A stretch of DNA of 64,000 nucleotides from Brachypodium distachyon (lineage: Eukaryota > Streptophyta > Magnoliopsida > Poales > Poaceae): assembly GCF_000005505.3 (NCBI RefSeq), contig NC_016131.3, positions 28,201,001 to 28,265,000 on the forward strand. The letters run 5' to 3'. Positions 1 to 13,999 of this stretch are shown piece by piece. The notes beneath the pieces were generated by a model, which worked only from the letters and a program-made list of their open reading frames with translations, was not told the DNA's origin and made no database searches. The translations under genes were made by a program, and so were the position numbers. The stretch's first letter is position 1. Each line of letters starts with the position of its first letter.

Positions 1-1265
1 ACCGAGGCACGACGACGACCCCAAGCAACCAAGCAACCAAGCAAGGTTGCCAACGTTGTCCGAAGCCAATTGGCCAAGAGCTGAGCTCCCTTTGTTAAGC
101 AAGGTCCGTGAGTCTTGAGCCCCCAGCAAACTGGGCAGCATTGCAGCACCCAAAAAGCTCAGCACACCTGCAGCACGTACTCGCCCGGGGGCCGTCTGAT
201 GCACGACGCGACGCCCCCCATCTGAGGGCTGCCGAGGGGCCGTGACTTCCTGCCGCGGCACGGGGAGGCAAAGACCCACACGCACCGATCGACACAAGCC
301 TTTTTTAAATCAATTTAGCTCGAGTTTTTCTTGTTTCCCCCCTCCATCCGAACTCTGCTTTGATTGGCCCTTCTAATTTTGTTTTTGTTTATGGGAACGC
401 TGCTGGTTTGGACGGTAGCGCGCGGCGAGGAACAACAACAGGCGAGGCGAGGAGGGAGGATGACAGCCTGTACTTTCTGTACGTGCTGGCCCTGCTGTCT
501 TATCGTCAGTAGTGTGCAAGGATGAGCTAGTTTAACAGTTTAACCGCCCCCCATGTTGCTGCTTTGTTATGTTAATGCTCTGCTAATTAGGCGCGATGAT
601 TGAGAGAGATTCGTGGGTTATTCGGTTTGGATTTGTTTACGTTCGTTTCGGCTGAACGGGGCATTGCAGTGGTGTTTATTTACTGTGGGGATGCACTGGA
701 GCTATCAGGTGTCCGTTGCGAGCTGCGGGGGCCGTCGAGCTGGATCGACCGGTGCCACACTGCCACTAGGGTCCTCTTCTCGCTACTCTCCCTCTGGGCT
801 TCTGGTCTCTGCACTTTGTGCATAACCATGTGCCTGAACTCGTACTGTAGGCTCCTTCGGAAAATAGTAATAATTGGACCGTTGCGTGTAGGAAGAAGAG
901 TAAACAGCTCTGAGGCTTCTGATTTTCTTTGAGAGAGAGAACAGTTCTGAGCTACTGGTAAACTGAAATTGGCTTTCTACAAATCGAAAGGTCAGTACTA
1001 CTGTACTTAGCAGATGGTAAGGCCTATGAAGCCTGTAATGTCATTAATGAAATCGGAGGGTAAAACAGGCAAGGCCACGAGGTGACCAGGTAGGTTAAAC
1101 CAGCAGTGCAAGACAAGCGAAGGGTTACCCGCATAGACGCAGGAAAACTTTCTAGATCATCGCAACAAGATTGTGCCATTTCAGACAGTATATTATCTGT
1201 GAAGAGGCGATACCTGTACCTGAATGTAACATAGTGCACCATGATGTATACTCGGGTTTACATGT
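1..1265. other. Left-edge intergenic sequence
   Basis: No reading frame here resembles a known protein, and I see no splice-supported gene. The first 60 bases contain short CAAGCAAC-type repeats and the segment around 150-300 is GC-rich, so it could be UTR or promoter of a gene beyond the left edge. The last ~250 bases are probably the 3'UTR and terminator of the minus-strand BTB gene that ends at 1266. Confidence 0.4.
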
Positions 1266-4200
1266 TCAGTCGCTTCTACCTCCATGCTGCGAATGCCGGA
1301 CATACTCGGTTCGCAGCAAGTCGATCACATCATCGTCGAGCTCTTCCAGCTGGCCAGAGTCTCGCAACCTGGGGAACAGATGCGCCACGCTCCTGGTGCT
1401 AGCTTCGACCATTTCCCACTGGCCCAGGCTAGCTGCGAAGGCAATGACATCGACAGCAGCGTCTGTGCTGGAGTTCAAGCAGGCGGTGACTATTTCAAGG
1501 CTCTTCTCTTTTACTCCCTCCAAGAACCAGAATTCAGCCAGGGATGATAACTCCACATACGAACTTAGGTGAGAGAGCTGAGCATCGCTGCCCAGGTTCT
1601 TCCATTGGCAGTCTGGGGAAACATTGGGCAGCTCGCCTGAGTAGAACCAACGGATCAGTTTGTCTAACGCTTGCCACCCAAGTGGAACTCTGATAACTTC
1701 GGAAAAGCTGCATGGATAACTCTTATCAATCACTTGAAATATACATGAAATATCATGAATAACCGACAAAATGGAAGTCGTCTTAATAATGCAACAATGA
1801 TGATCTTGCAGAAATATGGACAGATGTGGATTAGTAGTGTATAAAAATGTAAGTAAAAGCCAAAATGGCTCACCTTTCATGCATCCCAGATCGAAATAAT
1901 GCCCGGAGGTAATCACAGCTCATGCTCAACACTATTTTGTGGCTATGAACATGCGGGGTAGATAATTGGCATGACCCATGCTGACATTTCATTTGCTCAT
2001 TTGACTGAGCCTCCAGAATTATGTCCCTAAAATTAATACGCATAAATAATACTTAAAGATAAGCTAACACAAACTAGGCAGAGAGTGAAATAAAAGATGG
2101 AAGTACAAATCGTAATTTTATAGTATAGGATACAGAAGGTAAGCTATGGATCTCTTCTGAGTTCTGAAGCTCTAGTCAACGATTGAAATCTCACAAAGGT
2201 AGCATTTTAATGCAAATATGAATGGCAAAGTGCCGGCCTTTTCCTCAAATAGAAAAAAGAAAGGATGCAAATGACAAAAACTAGAACAGTATTATGAATA
2301 ACAAGGAATTTCAGGACATGACAGCCACCCAACCTCTTTAATTCAGATAGACATAGGGACAACTAAAAAGAATTTGTCATTTTGGCTCAAAGGTTGAAAT
2401 CAATAAATAGTGTGACTTAAGGCAAAACTTACGAGAATGAGTGGTCAACTGGTCCAAGTGCTACAGTAAGATCGTAACTGGGACAATCAGAGTTCCATCT
2501 TGGTTGCTCTTTCTGAAGCATATCTTGCAATGATTTCAAGTGGCAATACTTTGCAAGTGTTCTTATTGCTTTAACAATGTCATCATCTACCATCACAAAA
2601 CCAGAGTATGTGTATTCCAAAATTTTCTTCAAGGCACGACTGTCTACACGATCAGACATTTGAACACGATACATAGATTTGCCCCATTCATCATTAATTT
2701 TTCCATTGCTGCCAAGGGCATATTTTACAGATGGCAACAACTTAGGACACCTTACTGATATGATGGATGTATGAGCATTTAGAGATTCACCATCTGAAAG
2801 TAACAGCTCCAGATCAGCTAGCTCATTATCATCTAATGCACTTCTCATCTTTCTGCCCAACTTGCTTGGAGAACCACAGAGGCCAAACAAACTCAGGGTG
2901 TGTGCAATATAGAGCTTGGGTCCTGAGCTCAAGCTTTGAGACAGAGCCCGTTGAAGGACTCTAAGGAAACCTTCAGTAAAATGATCTCTGCAATCATGGC
3001 ACAGAATCCCCGCATCCAAATTCCGTTTACAGCGAACACAGACTAAAGAAGTGCTCTTCAGAAGATTAAACAGCACGACGAGACCATAGAATAAAACAAT
3101 ATTTTTACCTTCCCACTCTTCACCGAAATTGCAGCAACATGAACTTCCATCGAAACAAAAATGCAGATGGGAAGTAACTTTTGACCTCGTAATATGTATA
3201 TGGTTGTGCAGACATTCCTTGATAATGGTGGACAATACATCTACACAATTTCTCTTGTTAAGGAGATTATGGTAAGGTTGTGACAGCACCAAGCACACTA
3301 GGTTCATCAGGTTGATCATAATTTGGAAACTGTCAAAAGATGTGGTAACACTTCTCGTAGTAGTTGATTCTAATGATGACAGCACAATGTTCAAATAGTC
3401 ATCACCTAGACATATAACAACTTCTGACAGTTTAGAACTTGCCTCAGACAGAATGTATCCACAGGGAGATAGAAGCATCATCAGAACTGCTCTCAAAGCC
3501 GGCTCCTGCACATCTTTGGACAATTTCAATGGACTGCTTTGCATGACACCTGCTGCCAGCGAGCTGCACAAAAAAGCAAGAGGAAATCGACGCACAGCAG
3601 TCACCTATAAGTACATAGCACTACCAAAGATAATATACTGTGAAAAAATGTCGTTTTAGTGGGATAGTACCTAGTACCTACCAAGCACAAGATATTAGTG
3701 TATCCAGGATATGATCTTTCCTTTTTCTTACAGAGAGATGTTCGTTTTGGCAATGCACGGCAAGATATCCAAGTATGTCCCATACGTATGGATGTATATC
3801 CGTGAAGTTTTTAGAGACCATATTGAACAGCTCATCATGGCACAAAATGTGATGGGTTTGATGTGAAGAGATGTGGAAACTGGTAAGAATGTTGTATAAT
3901 ACTTTATCAATAGCATTGGACCAAAAGCATTGATGATGATTCCCAGCATAACGAAGAACCAGCAGTGCAGTACGGCACCCCTCAGTTACTAACAACTTGT
4001 CATCACTTCTAGACATTGCATCGATTATGGCTTCAACAATAGGCTGGCAATGTGAAGTCATTAACTGATTGCAGCCCTTCGAAGATCTCTGCAGATGATA
4101 AAACAACGTTGATATTCGTTAAAAAATACAATACAAGTACAACTTATATTTTATACTAGTTTGTGATCAAACTTAAGTGAACATAACTCTCACCAAAAGA

Positions 4201-6103
4201 ATCTGGCAGAGTTTGAATGCTTCAATCCTAGTAATGCTTATATGGGACGCTCCCATTAGCTCACAGATCTTAGCCATTAACACTTCATCCTTGAGAAGGA
4301 TCATCGCTCCATTCCCACATAAAGCTGAGTTACAGATAAAACATGTTCAGGAACACAAAAGGAAAGTGAAGGAGAATATTCTTTTTCGAAAATCTTAATA
4401 CAGAAGTCAAAGAGGAGAATTACCAAACACATGTACCTAAAGCAGCATACAACCTAAGAACTTTAGTAGTAACCGTTGTTTCAGTGCCAAGATAGTGATG
4501 TGCTAACTTCCCCATCAAGTTGCAGTTACTCCATACATGGTATCTCGAGGAAGGCCAAATCCACATCATGGTTCTTAGCAGTGATATCATTTCTGCCAGA
4601 TAATTTAATGGATGAACATCATGAGCATAACTGCGCAGAGCTGAAATAATACTTGCTACTGTGTTGGTTCTCTCCAAAGCTTTCCAGATTTCTGTATGAG
4701 TCGACACTGTTGCTGTCACAAGGTTGTTCAATATACAGTTTAGTGCACCTGCACATGAGATAGCTAGAGGTATCTGGTCAGCAGACAACTGACATGAGAA
4801 GGATGTAAGGATCTCCAAAAATTGGTATTGGCGGATTGAATTTCCTATGCTGGAAACTAACTTTAAGCTCACATCTGCTGCTTGGATCAGAACCAAAACG
4901 TTCTTTGTCTGAAGAACACCTTCCAACACTATGAGAATATCAGAAATTGACTCCTGGTTAGGAGATAAACTTATCAGAACCAAAAAGTGCATGATTTTCA
5001 TAATTTTAATTTTCCATTACTTGCACACCATTAGGGAGAGCATACAACAAAACAAATATGAAGATCTACAATCTGGATGAATTGACTAAAAAGTGTTGAT
5101 TAAAATGGTTATTACCTTTATAGGAGGAAGCCGCAACATTTCTTTTGACAAACAACTGATAAAAGCAGCCACAGCTTTGAGCGCGTGAGACTGCATTCCA
5201 GCATCATTAGACTGCCATTTCTTTGCACCGTGGCCATCAGACCTAACATGACGATAAATACAACAAGTAAGAACCCACATACTGTATTTTTTTTGTAGAA
5301 GGGTGCTCCTTCTGTTCAAGGAAAAGCGAATGCGGGCAGCTGGTTTAGCAACAACTTGATGGTAACTGACATTTTGCTCCTAATTACTGTGCTTGTCAAC
5401 CGGTGGCTCCTTCCTGTCCTTGTGCTGTAATTGAATGGTGTCCTTGCCTAACATGACGATAACTTGATGGTCTGATCTATTGCAAATCGACATGGTGGAA
5501 TATTGTATGCTGTAATTGAATCTAGTAGGCCTGGTTGTGTATTTCTGGTGAGGTGGTTTCATGGTGCTGATCTTGCGGGGTTAATTCAGCAGCAGGAAGG
5601 GCTTCCTGTTGTTTGTGCTAGGTTGCCTATTTATGCTGTCGAAATTCAGAAGACAGCATAACCCCAGCAAAACTTCTGTTCTTATGGCTTTCAATATAAG
5701 AGGGGCAATATGGCTTTATTATAGACCATACTTACACACATCTTCACGAAATCCCAGGCGCTCAAACTGTTCGTTAATCCTCGAATTTTGCTTTTCGGGC
5801 AACTACATAAAATTGTCACCAAGCTAAAATTATCAAAATTGCGGTTCTCCTTGTACTACCAAACAACGGCTAACTAAATCATCGCCCGGTGTTTGCTTCT
5901 TAAGCAGCAGCTACCAATACTCTTTCGTGGAGAAGAAGAAAAAGGGCGCGGAAGGCGATTGATTACCTGGTGAGGCCGAGGGCGAGGGCGTCGTGGAGGC
6001 GGGTGCGGAGGGAGAGGACGCGGCCGGTGAGAAGCTGCTCGCCTCCGCCGCCCTTCCTCCCGCCCTTCTCCCTCCCGGTCGCCTTGGAGGCCGTATGGCG
6101 CAT
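1266..6103 (-). CDS. BTB/POZ domain protein with N-terminal helical (ARM-like) region, At1g04390-like
   Basis: Eight exons on the minus strand: 6103-5967, 5242-5116, 4953-4437, 4324-4194, 4088-3682, 3563-2433, 2026-1874 and 1707-1266. All junctions are GT-AG and in phase, giving 1014 residues. The first ~680 residues are leucine-rich helical repeats of ARM type. A CxxC...CxxC cluster lies near residues 616-632. A first BTB fold starts near residue 689 (LADLELLLSDGES). A second BTB begins near 818 (DIILEAQ) and contains HSHKIVLSMSCDYLRALF, which is encoded by the small exon 2026-1874. Length and order match the plant family typified by Arabidopsis At1g04390 (known ~1000 residues). Such proteins are thought to act as substrate adaptors for CUL3 ubiquitin ligases; the substrate is unknown. 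The gene is divergent from the polyubiquitin gene. The start is the first ATG, followed by a GC-rich exon. Family call is firm; exact function is not. Confidence 0.88.
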
Positions 6104-6734
6104 GGCGTCAGGACTGGCGAAGTCTGGACTCTGCAGGGCCGAACTGCTGAAGACGAAGCAGAGGAAGAGAAAGGGAAGTGTTCGACTTGTAATTTGTAGG
6201 GGTTTTTTTTAGAGGAACTTGTAATTTGTAGGTGGGCTGGCCTCGTTGGAAAAACGATGCTGGCTGGTTGGGCTGGGCCGATGTACGCTTGCAAACAACT
6301 TGTGGCGGCCCGTTCTGGACGAGCAGGAGTTTCTTTTTTGTTCTCACTTTTCTGGTCTTCTTTAGTTACGGAGTACCTTTTGTTTTTTAAAGGAGTTACC
6401 TTTTTTTTAGGAATTCTTTAGTTACCTTTCGCTTGCTCTCAAAAAATATTTAACTTTCGCTTTTTTTCATTTTAATTTTTGCAACTATTTACGAGTTTCA
6501 TGAATGCTTATTTTCCAGCATATCATTATTTGCAAGTATTTTTATGCCGTATGTATTGGACGAGAGCCATCGGGACTGTTCCAGAGACTGCGTGGTGGGG
6601 ACGGCTCCCAACCGCCTTTTCTATCTCTGTTCGCATCCGGTGGCCGACTTGGCTCGCGCGTGAGCCGTGACGTAACAGACTTGGTCTCTTCCCCATCTGG
6701 CCATCTATAAATTCCCCCATCGATCGACCCTCCC
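6104..6734. promoter_or_regulatory. Divergent promoter region between BTB gene and polyubiquitin gene
   Basis: About 630 bases separate the BTB start codon (minus strand) from the polyubiquitin transcription start (plus strand). A TGACGTAA motif (bZIP/as-1 type) lies at 6668-6675 and a TATA box at 6705-6712 faces the ubiquitin gene. T-rich sequence fills 6330-6490. That the two genes share control is an inference from arrangement only. Confidence 0.5.
6705..6712 (+). promoter_or_regulatory. TATA box of the polyubiquitin gene
   Basis: CTATAAAT lies about 30 bases before a CA/TC-rich leader typical of a plant transcription start, and about 110 bases before the 5'UTR intron donor at 6815. Confidence 0.75.
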
Positions 6735-6814
6735 TTTCCCCAATCCAGCACCCCCGATCCCGATCGAAAATTCTCCGCAACAGCAAGCGATCGATCTAGC
6801 GAATCCCCGTCAAG

Positions 6815-8812
<1,998 letters not shown>

Positions 8813-8950
8813 GCTTCTGCCGAACTGGTTCACAGTCTGCTGCCCTTGGTGGTCTGCCCCTTAGTGGTCATGCCTTTTGTTATGTGTCTTGCGTCCCAAT
8901 CCTGTATCGTTTGTGTGAACATCTCTGCTGCTGTATAGCAGCTTGAATCC

Positions 8951-9030
8951 TGTTATGAATTTGTGAACCTGAACCTTGTTCCGTGAATCATGTTATGAAT
9001 AAGTGAACCTGAACCTTGTTCCGTGATTAT
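8951..9030 (+). repeat. Two-copy 40-bp tandem duplication in polyubiquitin 3'UTR
   Basis: TGTTATGAAT starts copies at 8951 and 8991; both contain GTGAACCTGAACCTTGTTCC. A few substitutions separate them. The position is ~140 bases past the stop codon, probably inside the 3'UTR or at its end. Confidence 0.85.
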
Positions 9031-11580
9031 TGTTACAATCTGTTGTGCCGTATGGTTGGTCGTGTGTGATTTATGTTGAACTGGAGAACCAAGTTCGTTC
9101 CAGGACATATTGCAACCTAAGCTAAACCATGTAGAACTACTTGTTCTGGGAGACATAAAACGTCATTTTTATGCATTCGTAACATTTAAGCATACTACAA
9201 TAATTGTATTGTCCTTTTCCTACTCATCCTTGAAACCATATGCCTCTTCTCAGCGCCTCTACATGCAGTGTGCTCAGAACAAACAGGCCCTGCCAGCTGC
9301 TTTTCAATTTTCCAATTAATAACCACAATAGTCGGACTATGGCATCTGTGGGTGACTATGCAAGATGTTGCTGTCAGGTCTCTGAAACTTTTCCCATGTA
9401 TCTGTTGAAATTACCCAGTAAATTCATGCCTCTATTTAATCTGGCATGGTTGATTTTCAAACAGAATGTGTTTTTTTTTGTTCTGGAAGCTATATTGGTA
9501 AATAAATACAAAGCTGGAGTGTGATTATATTTCCAACAGATATTCAAGAAAATCTCAGTTGATTTATTTACTACTGTAGTATATATATATATCTTACAGT
9601 TGACTTCTCATATTTCAAACGACATGTGAGCACATTGTTCAGTTTCTTAGGATGTGTTGTGTGCTCAAAGGTGTAATTTTGCATTCTGCCCTCCGAGTAA
9701 ACACTACACGTATTTTTTTGAGTGGCAGTGCATTTGATTACAAGGCAACAACAACAAAAACCTATGGCAAGATATCCTTCTTAGAGGCTGCCAGGATCAT
9801 TTTGACTGAACTATGTAAGGCTGAAGAAAAGGGCAAACAATGGGGAGGAACTTAGAATTCTTTATTACCGAGTACTGACTAATTTTTCTTTTAGTTCTTA
9901 TTTATAGAAGTAGGGCTGCTGTTTTTTTTCTTATAAACCAGTCTTTCTCCCTGTTTGTGAGCAGTATGGGACTGAAGTGCTTCCCGTGGTGCTACATGTG
10001 CACTTGCTTACCACAACCATGGCAACCAGCGACGCCTTCCCCAGTCTGTCACGCCCGCTTGACATAGGAGCCTATTAGCCTGATCCTAGGTAATTCGGTG
10101 TCTGGCGTGTCCGCGTGTGACTGAAGTTCACAGCCCTATTAACATCTCTGTAATGCTTGTTGATAGGATAGATGTAAAGACCAACCTCGAGTTGAATCGT
10201 CGACAGTTAGTTAATCTTGTGCTCCATGGAAGCCAAGAGAAGGTTTGGCTGGTGTTTATCATATTATTATGCATAGTACGACTGATCAATGATTCAATTG
10301 GCTACACTTGAAACTGTTCACTGGCTTCTATCATGGTGGACAAGAGATCCCCAGATTAAATCCCATTGCGGTCATGCGCAGTGACAATCAATCATTAATT
10401 CCAGATTGCTCCTGCTTTAGTTTAAAGACAACAAGACATGCACAATCTTATCGCCTTGATTGGCTTTGCTCTGCTTAATTTGCAAGTGGGGCTCGATCGC
10501 CTGGAAGAAACACACACAACAAAGTAATCATTGTTCTGGTTTGATTTGCTTAATTCTTTCCCAAGATAATGGGCGGCCTTATGGTTCTTCTGTATAACAC
10601 CTTTGAAAAACACCGGAAAATGGATACGGATCATGGTACGTACGTACGTATATAACCGAACCGATGTGACTACTTGCTAGCTCGATCGTCAAATATACGG
10701 CGCTCGATCAGTAGGTCCCAATCATATAATCTGGCGCCCATTGACGAATTAAAGCTGGAATTAAAGATTTTGACTTCTGACCAACTAGCTAAAACAGTTA
10801 ATTTATGCCAAGCTAGCTAACGACTTGACTTTCTCAAAGATACGAACCCAAATTAAAAGCAAAGACCACACGCATGCATCTGCATGCATGATAAAATAAT
10901 TCCAACATGCAGTGCTACAACTTGCTTTAGTTTGTCCGGAAGTTGCTGAAAAATAGCAATATGGGAAAACTGAACACCGGGAGGTTTTGACTCTCTGTTT
11001 CTCACTTCTGCGGCTAACTCTGCTGTACCTAATACATGCACTAGTATACGTAGCTAGCTGATCAAATACGTATATCAATACAGAGTAGTACAATATACAC
11101 CAGCTAGGAAGCTTCCCAATCTCGTGGCTATAAAACATTTGATCGATCCGGACCCTGTAAATTAAGTTATTTCTTTTTGTGCATGACAGCTACCATGAAA
11201 CCTATTTTAGTGAGGTTAATTAGTCTGGATACTAGTCTTGAGATCTCTAATTGATGTCCCAGATCTCCTCGCTCGTAAGTTTCTCCTAACAACTCGTTTG
11301 GCATCCATCATTTGGGCATAGAATTGTAAAATTCATTTTGAATTTTAAAAAACAACTTGTTTGGTTGGCACGAAATTAGCCACATGAATTCAATCTCAAA
11401 TTTCATGAAACCACACTATAACTAGCCTCAATTCCTCTCTAAAAGCCATCATTTTTCTAGAATTGCCTCTCACTCTTCAATTCCATGTGGTAGACTAACA
11501 TGATTTTTAACCCGGAATTCAAATTCAACCAAATGAAATCCTATCAAAAATCTCTTTCTTCTTCTTCTTCCTGTGTGGAG
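9031..11580. other. Intergenic sequence without recognisable genes
   Basis: Only short, unconvincing reading frames occur. Minor features are a (TA)n stretch near 9580, a TACG-type simple repeat near 10637 and an AT-rich segment at 11300-11540. The last of these has TTTGG-containing ends that could be a decayed inverted-repeat element, but I could not align convincing termini. Confidence 0.5.
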
Positions 11581-11900
11581 CCGTAATGCGCTCCCAAATG
11601 CGTCTCATTTTGTATGTGGACCCGTAATGTAACCTTATAATAGAATCGTTGCAATTAAGTTTCCAATACGCTCTCAAATGCGTCTCATTTTGTATGTGGA
11701 CCCGTAATGTAACCTTAGAATAGAATCGTTGCATTTAAGTTTCCAATACGCTATGATATGCGTCTCATTTTGTATGTGGACCCGTAATGTAACCTTAGAA
11801 TAGAATCGTTGCAATTAAGTTTTCAATACGCTTCCAAATGCGTCTCATTTTGTATGTGGACCCATAACGTAACCTTAGAATAGAATCGTTGCAATTAAGC
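11581..11900 (+). repeat. 80-bp tandem repeat, four copies
   Basis: The marker CGTCTCATTTTGTATGTGGA recurs at 11601, 11681, 11761 and 11841, an exact 80-base period. Copies differ by a few substitutions. The array ends 35 bases before the miniature LTR element. Function unknown. Confidence 0.93.
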
Positions 11901-11935
11901 TATATCAGTGCTGTCGTACAGCAGGCAGCATCAAG

Positions 11936-12254
11936 TGTTGAAGTATAAGTGAATTGCCTAGCCTCTTCCATCAGATCGGTCTGTTGGTTGCGTTGGCTAG
12001 TGCGTGAAGCTCTTCATGGTATCAGAGCCAAGAGGTCTCGAGTTTAAGACCCGGTTGCCGCAATTAAATTGCAGCGCACTTTCGATCCATGTTTAGGCCT
12101 GCGGGAGCCACAGGTGAGGGAGGGTGTTGAAGTATAAGTGAATTGCCTAACACCTTCCATATGTGAGGGGGAGTGTTGAAGTATAAATGAATTGCCTAGC
12201 CCTTTCCATCAGATCGGCCTTTTGATTTCGTTGGCTAGTGCATAAAGCTCTTCA
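11936..12254 (+). mobile_element. Complete miniature LTR retrotransposon (SMART/TRIM type)
   Basis: Two 81-bp terminal repeats, 11936-12016 and 12174-12254, both begin TGTTGAAG and end CTTCA, differing at nine positions by my count. The first is followed at once by TGGTATCAGAGCC (12017-12029), a primer-binding site complementary to initiator Met-tRNA. A purine tract GTGAGGGGGAG precedes the second. TCAAG flanks both sides (11931-11935 and 12255-12259) as a perfect 5-bp target-site duplication. No coding capacity; it must have moved with proteins from another element. Size and ends agree with the small SMART/TRIM elements known from grasses. A third copy of the LTR start (12125-12160), with its own purine tract, lies inside. 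Confidence 0.95.
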
Positions 12255-12259
12255 TCAAG

Positions 12260-13895
12260 GATCTGAATATAGAGTGTCAAAAACAAGGGGTCTGAATATA
12301 TATCTGAAGCAGTGAAAATGAAGCTGTCATGGAGCTAGCCTAACCGCCTGCGTAGGTTATGGAAGGACTCGAGGAACTTTTAACAGGGTTAATTAATCAA
12401 TTGATGTGATATCATTGGCACAAATCTGCCAAGATTGCATCAGACGACACGGATGGATCGATATGGATGGAGCCGTCGTCGGTCCCTTTCAGCCGTCCCT
12501 TTCGTCTCTGACCTGGAAGAGATCGGTCACATCAACTTTAATCAGCTAGCTAAGCTGATCAAGTTTTTAGAGGGTAATTAACGTAAACTAATTACGCTAG
12601 CCGTAGCCGTGGAGAACTCTCGCAACCAACGCTCTGCGCCACTGACCAGACCATACCAGCTTACTTCCGTTGCAAGCTTAAGTGCCTTCTTGCAGCAAGT
12701 GTTACTGTGACTGTGTGTTGATCATGTCTAAAGACAGATCTAGCTAAGCCAATTAACCTGATAGTCAGACGTGATGGATTAACCAACTGGAAAAAAATGT
12801 GCCCAAGGGATCCAGTAATAAAATTACTTGGTGGTGATGGATCGATCCGATGCGAATACGACGGATGCGATTAGATTTAACAACCGACAACGGGTAAATC
12901 TAGCGTGAGTTCCGTACACGATTACCCGGAAAATGACGCTAGCTAGCCAGCTTGATCGCGCACCAGCTGCTGGCTACAGAAAGTGACTTTTCACTACAGG
13001 TAAAAACATTTACTATTTTGCTTTCAGAATCAGAGGTTGGAGGCCGAAGCAAATGTGATGAATGAATCGGCGGCCAATCAGTGCGATCATGTGCAAACGT
13101 AATCAAGTAATTAAACGAACCAGCTGTGGGCGTAATTTGCTTAAAGAACGTATAAGCGGCTGGCCGGCCGAGTGCGAAAATGATCAAATAAATAAATAAA
13201 ATTAATACACGGGGTCGTGTTGCACGCTTTGTGATTCCTTATTGCAGTCAATGTGTTCTAACCCGGCATCTAGGTATCCTAGCTATACATACATAGGCAC
13301 TCCTGTTCCAGGTCTTCAACATGAGAACATACCGTTCCTAAATCTTGTCGATATTTTAGTGCAAATTTGTACTAATTCGTATATACCGTCGTCCCATCCT
13401 CATGGTCTCTGCACTACACAATGCCTTTTGCCTTTTTACTATGAGCAGCATGTGAGAATCAATCATACCGAATGGATCCAAAATTAGCCGCTGTCAAGAT
13501 CGGCCGATCTGGCCTGGCTAGCCAGCCAGCCAGCTACTCTATTGTTAGGTGCAGTAATAATTAACTAATGACATCCAGGATCGATCAACAATAAAATTTG
13601 ACTTGGTAGAATAGAATAGAGTCTGGTGGATACGGACGCGGGCATTTGACCCCGGACCGGCTTGCCTGGCACCGCGTCTATCTATCTATCCAGCCGCTGG
13701 GGCCTGGGAGTGACTTTGCGCTGACGTCAATCTCTAAAGCTTGGCAGAGATTGAGATTTGAGAGGGTCAAACCTACCGACCCCGATCCATCCAAACGGCG
13801 GCAGTCCGTATACACGTGTCCACACGCACGCCGTCCACGCCATTCTCTTGCCCTTCCACGCAAACCAAATCCGGCCGTCCATCTCGTACTCCGCA
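12260..13895. other. Intergenic sequence and upstream region of the SDR gene
   Basis: I see no coding region with homology. The open frame that runs into the SDR gene from 13646 lies upstream of the TATA box and is not expected to be translated. GGCCAGCCAG-type short repeats occur near 13515. Confidence 0.5.
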
Positions 13896-13898
13896 CTT

Positions 13899-13905
13899 AT
13901 ATAAC
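13899..13905 (+). promoter_or_regulatory. TATA box of the SDR gene
   Basis: TATATAA lies ~100 bases before the start codon at 14000 and is followed by a C-rich leader. This supports starting translation at 14000 rather than at any codon further upstream in the open frame. Confidence 0.65.
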
Positions 13906-13999
13906 TCCGTGCTGCCCCAGCCCCGCCGCTCCGTATACCTCGTCTTCTTCCTCGCGCCGCCGCTGGCTTTGCTTGCTTGTCAGAATTGAGGTAGGAGCC

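Noticed and set aside
11281..11540. Possible MITE with CGTTTGG ends
   Set aside because: The two ends align over only a few bases; I could not define termini or a target duplication.
13646..13999. N-terminal extension of the SDR frame to 13646
   Set aside because: It lies upstream of and across the TATA box at 13899; the ATG at 14000 gives the normal family length.
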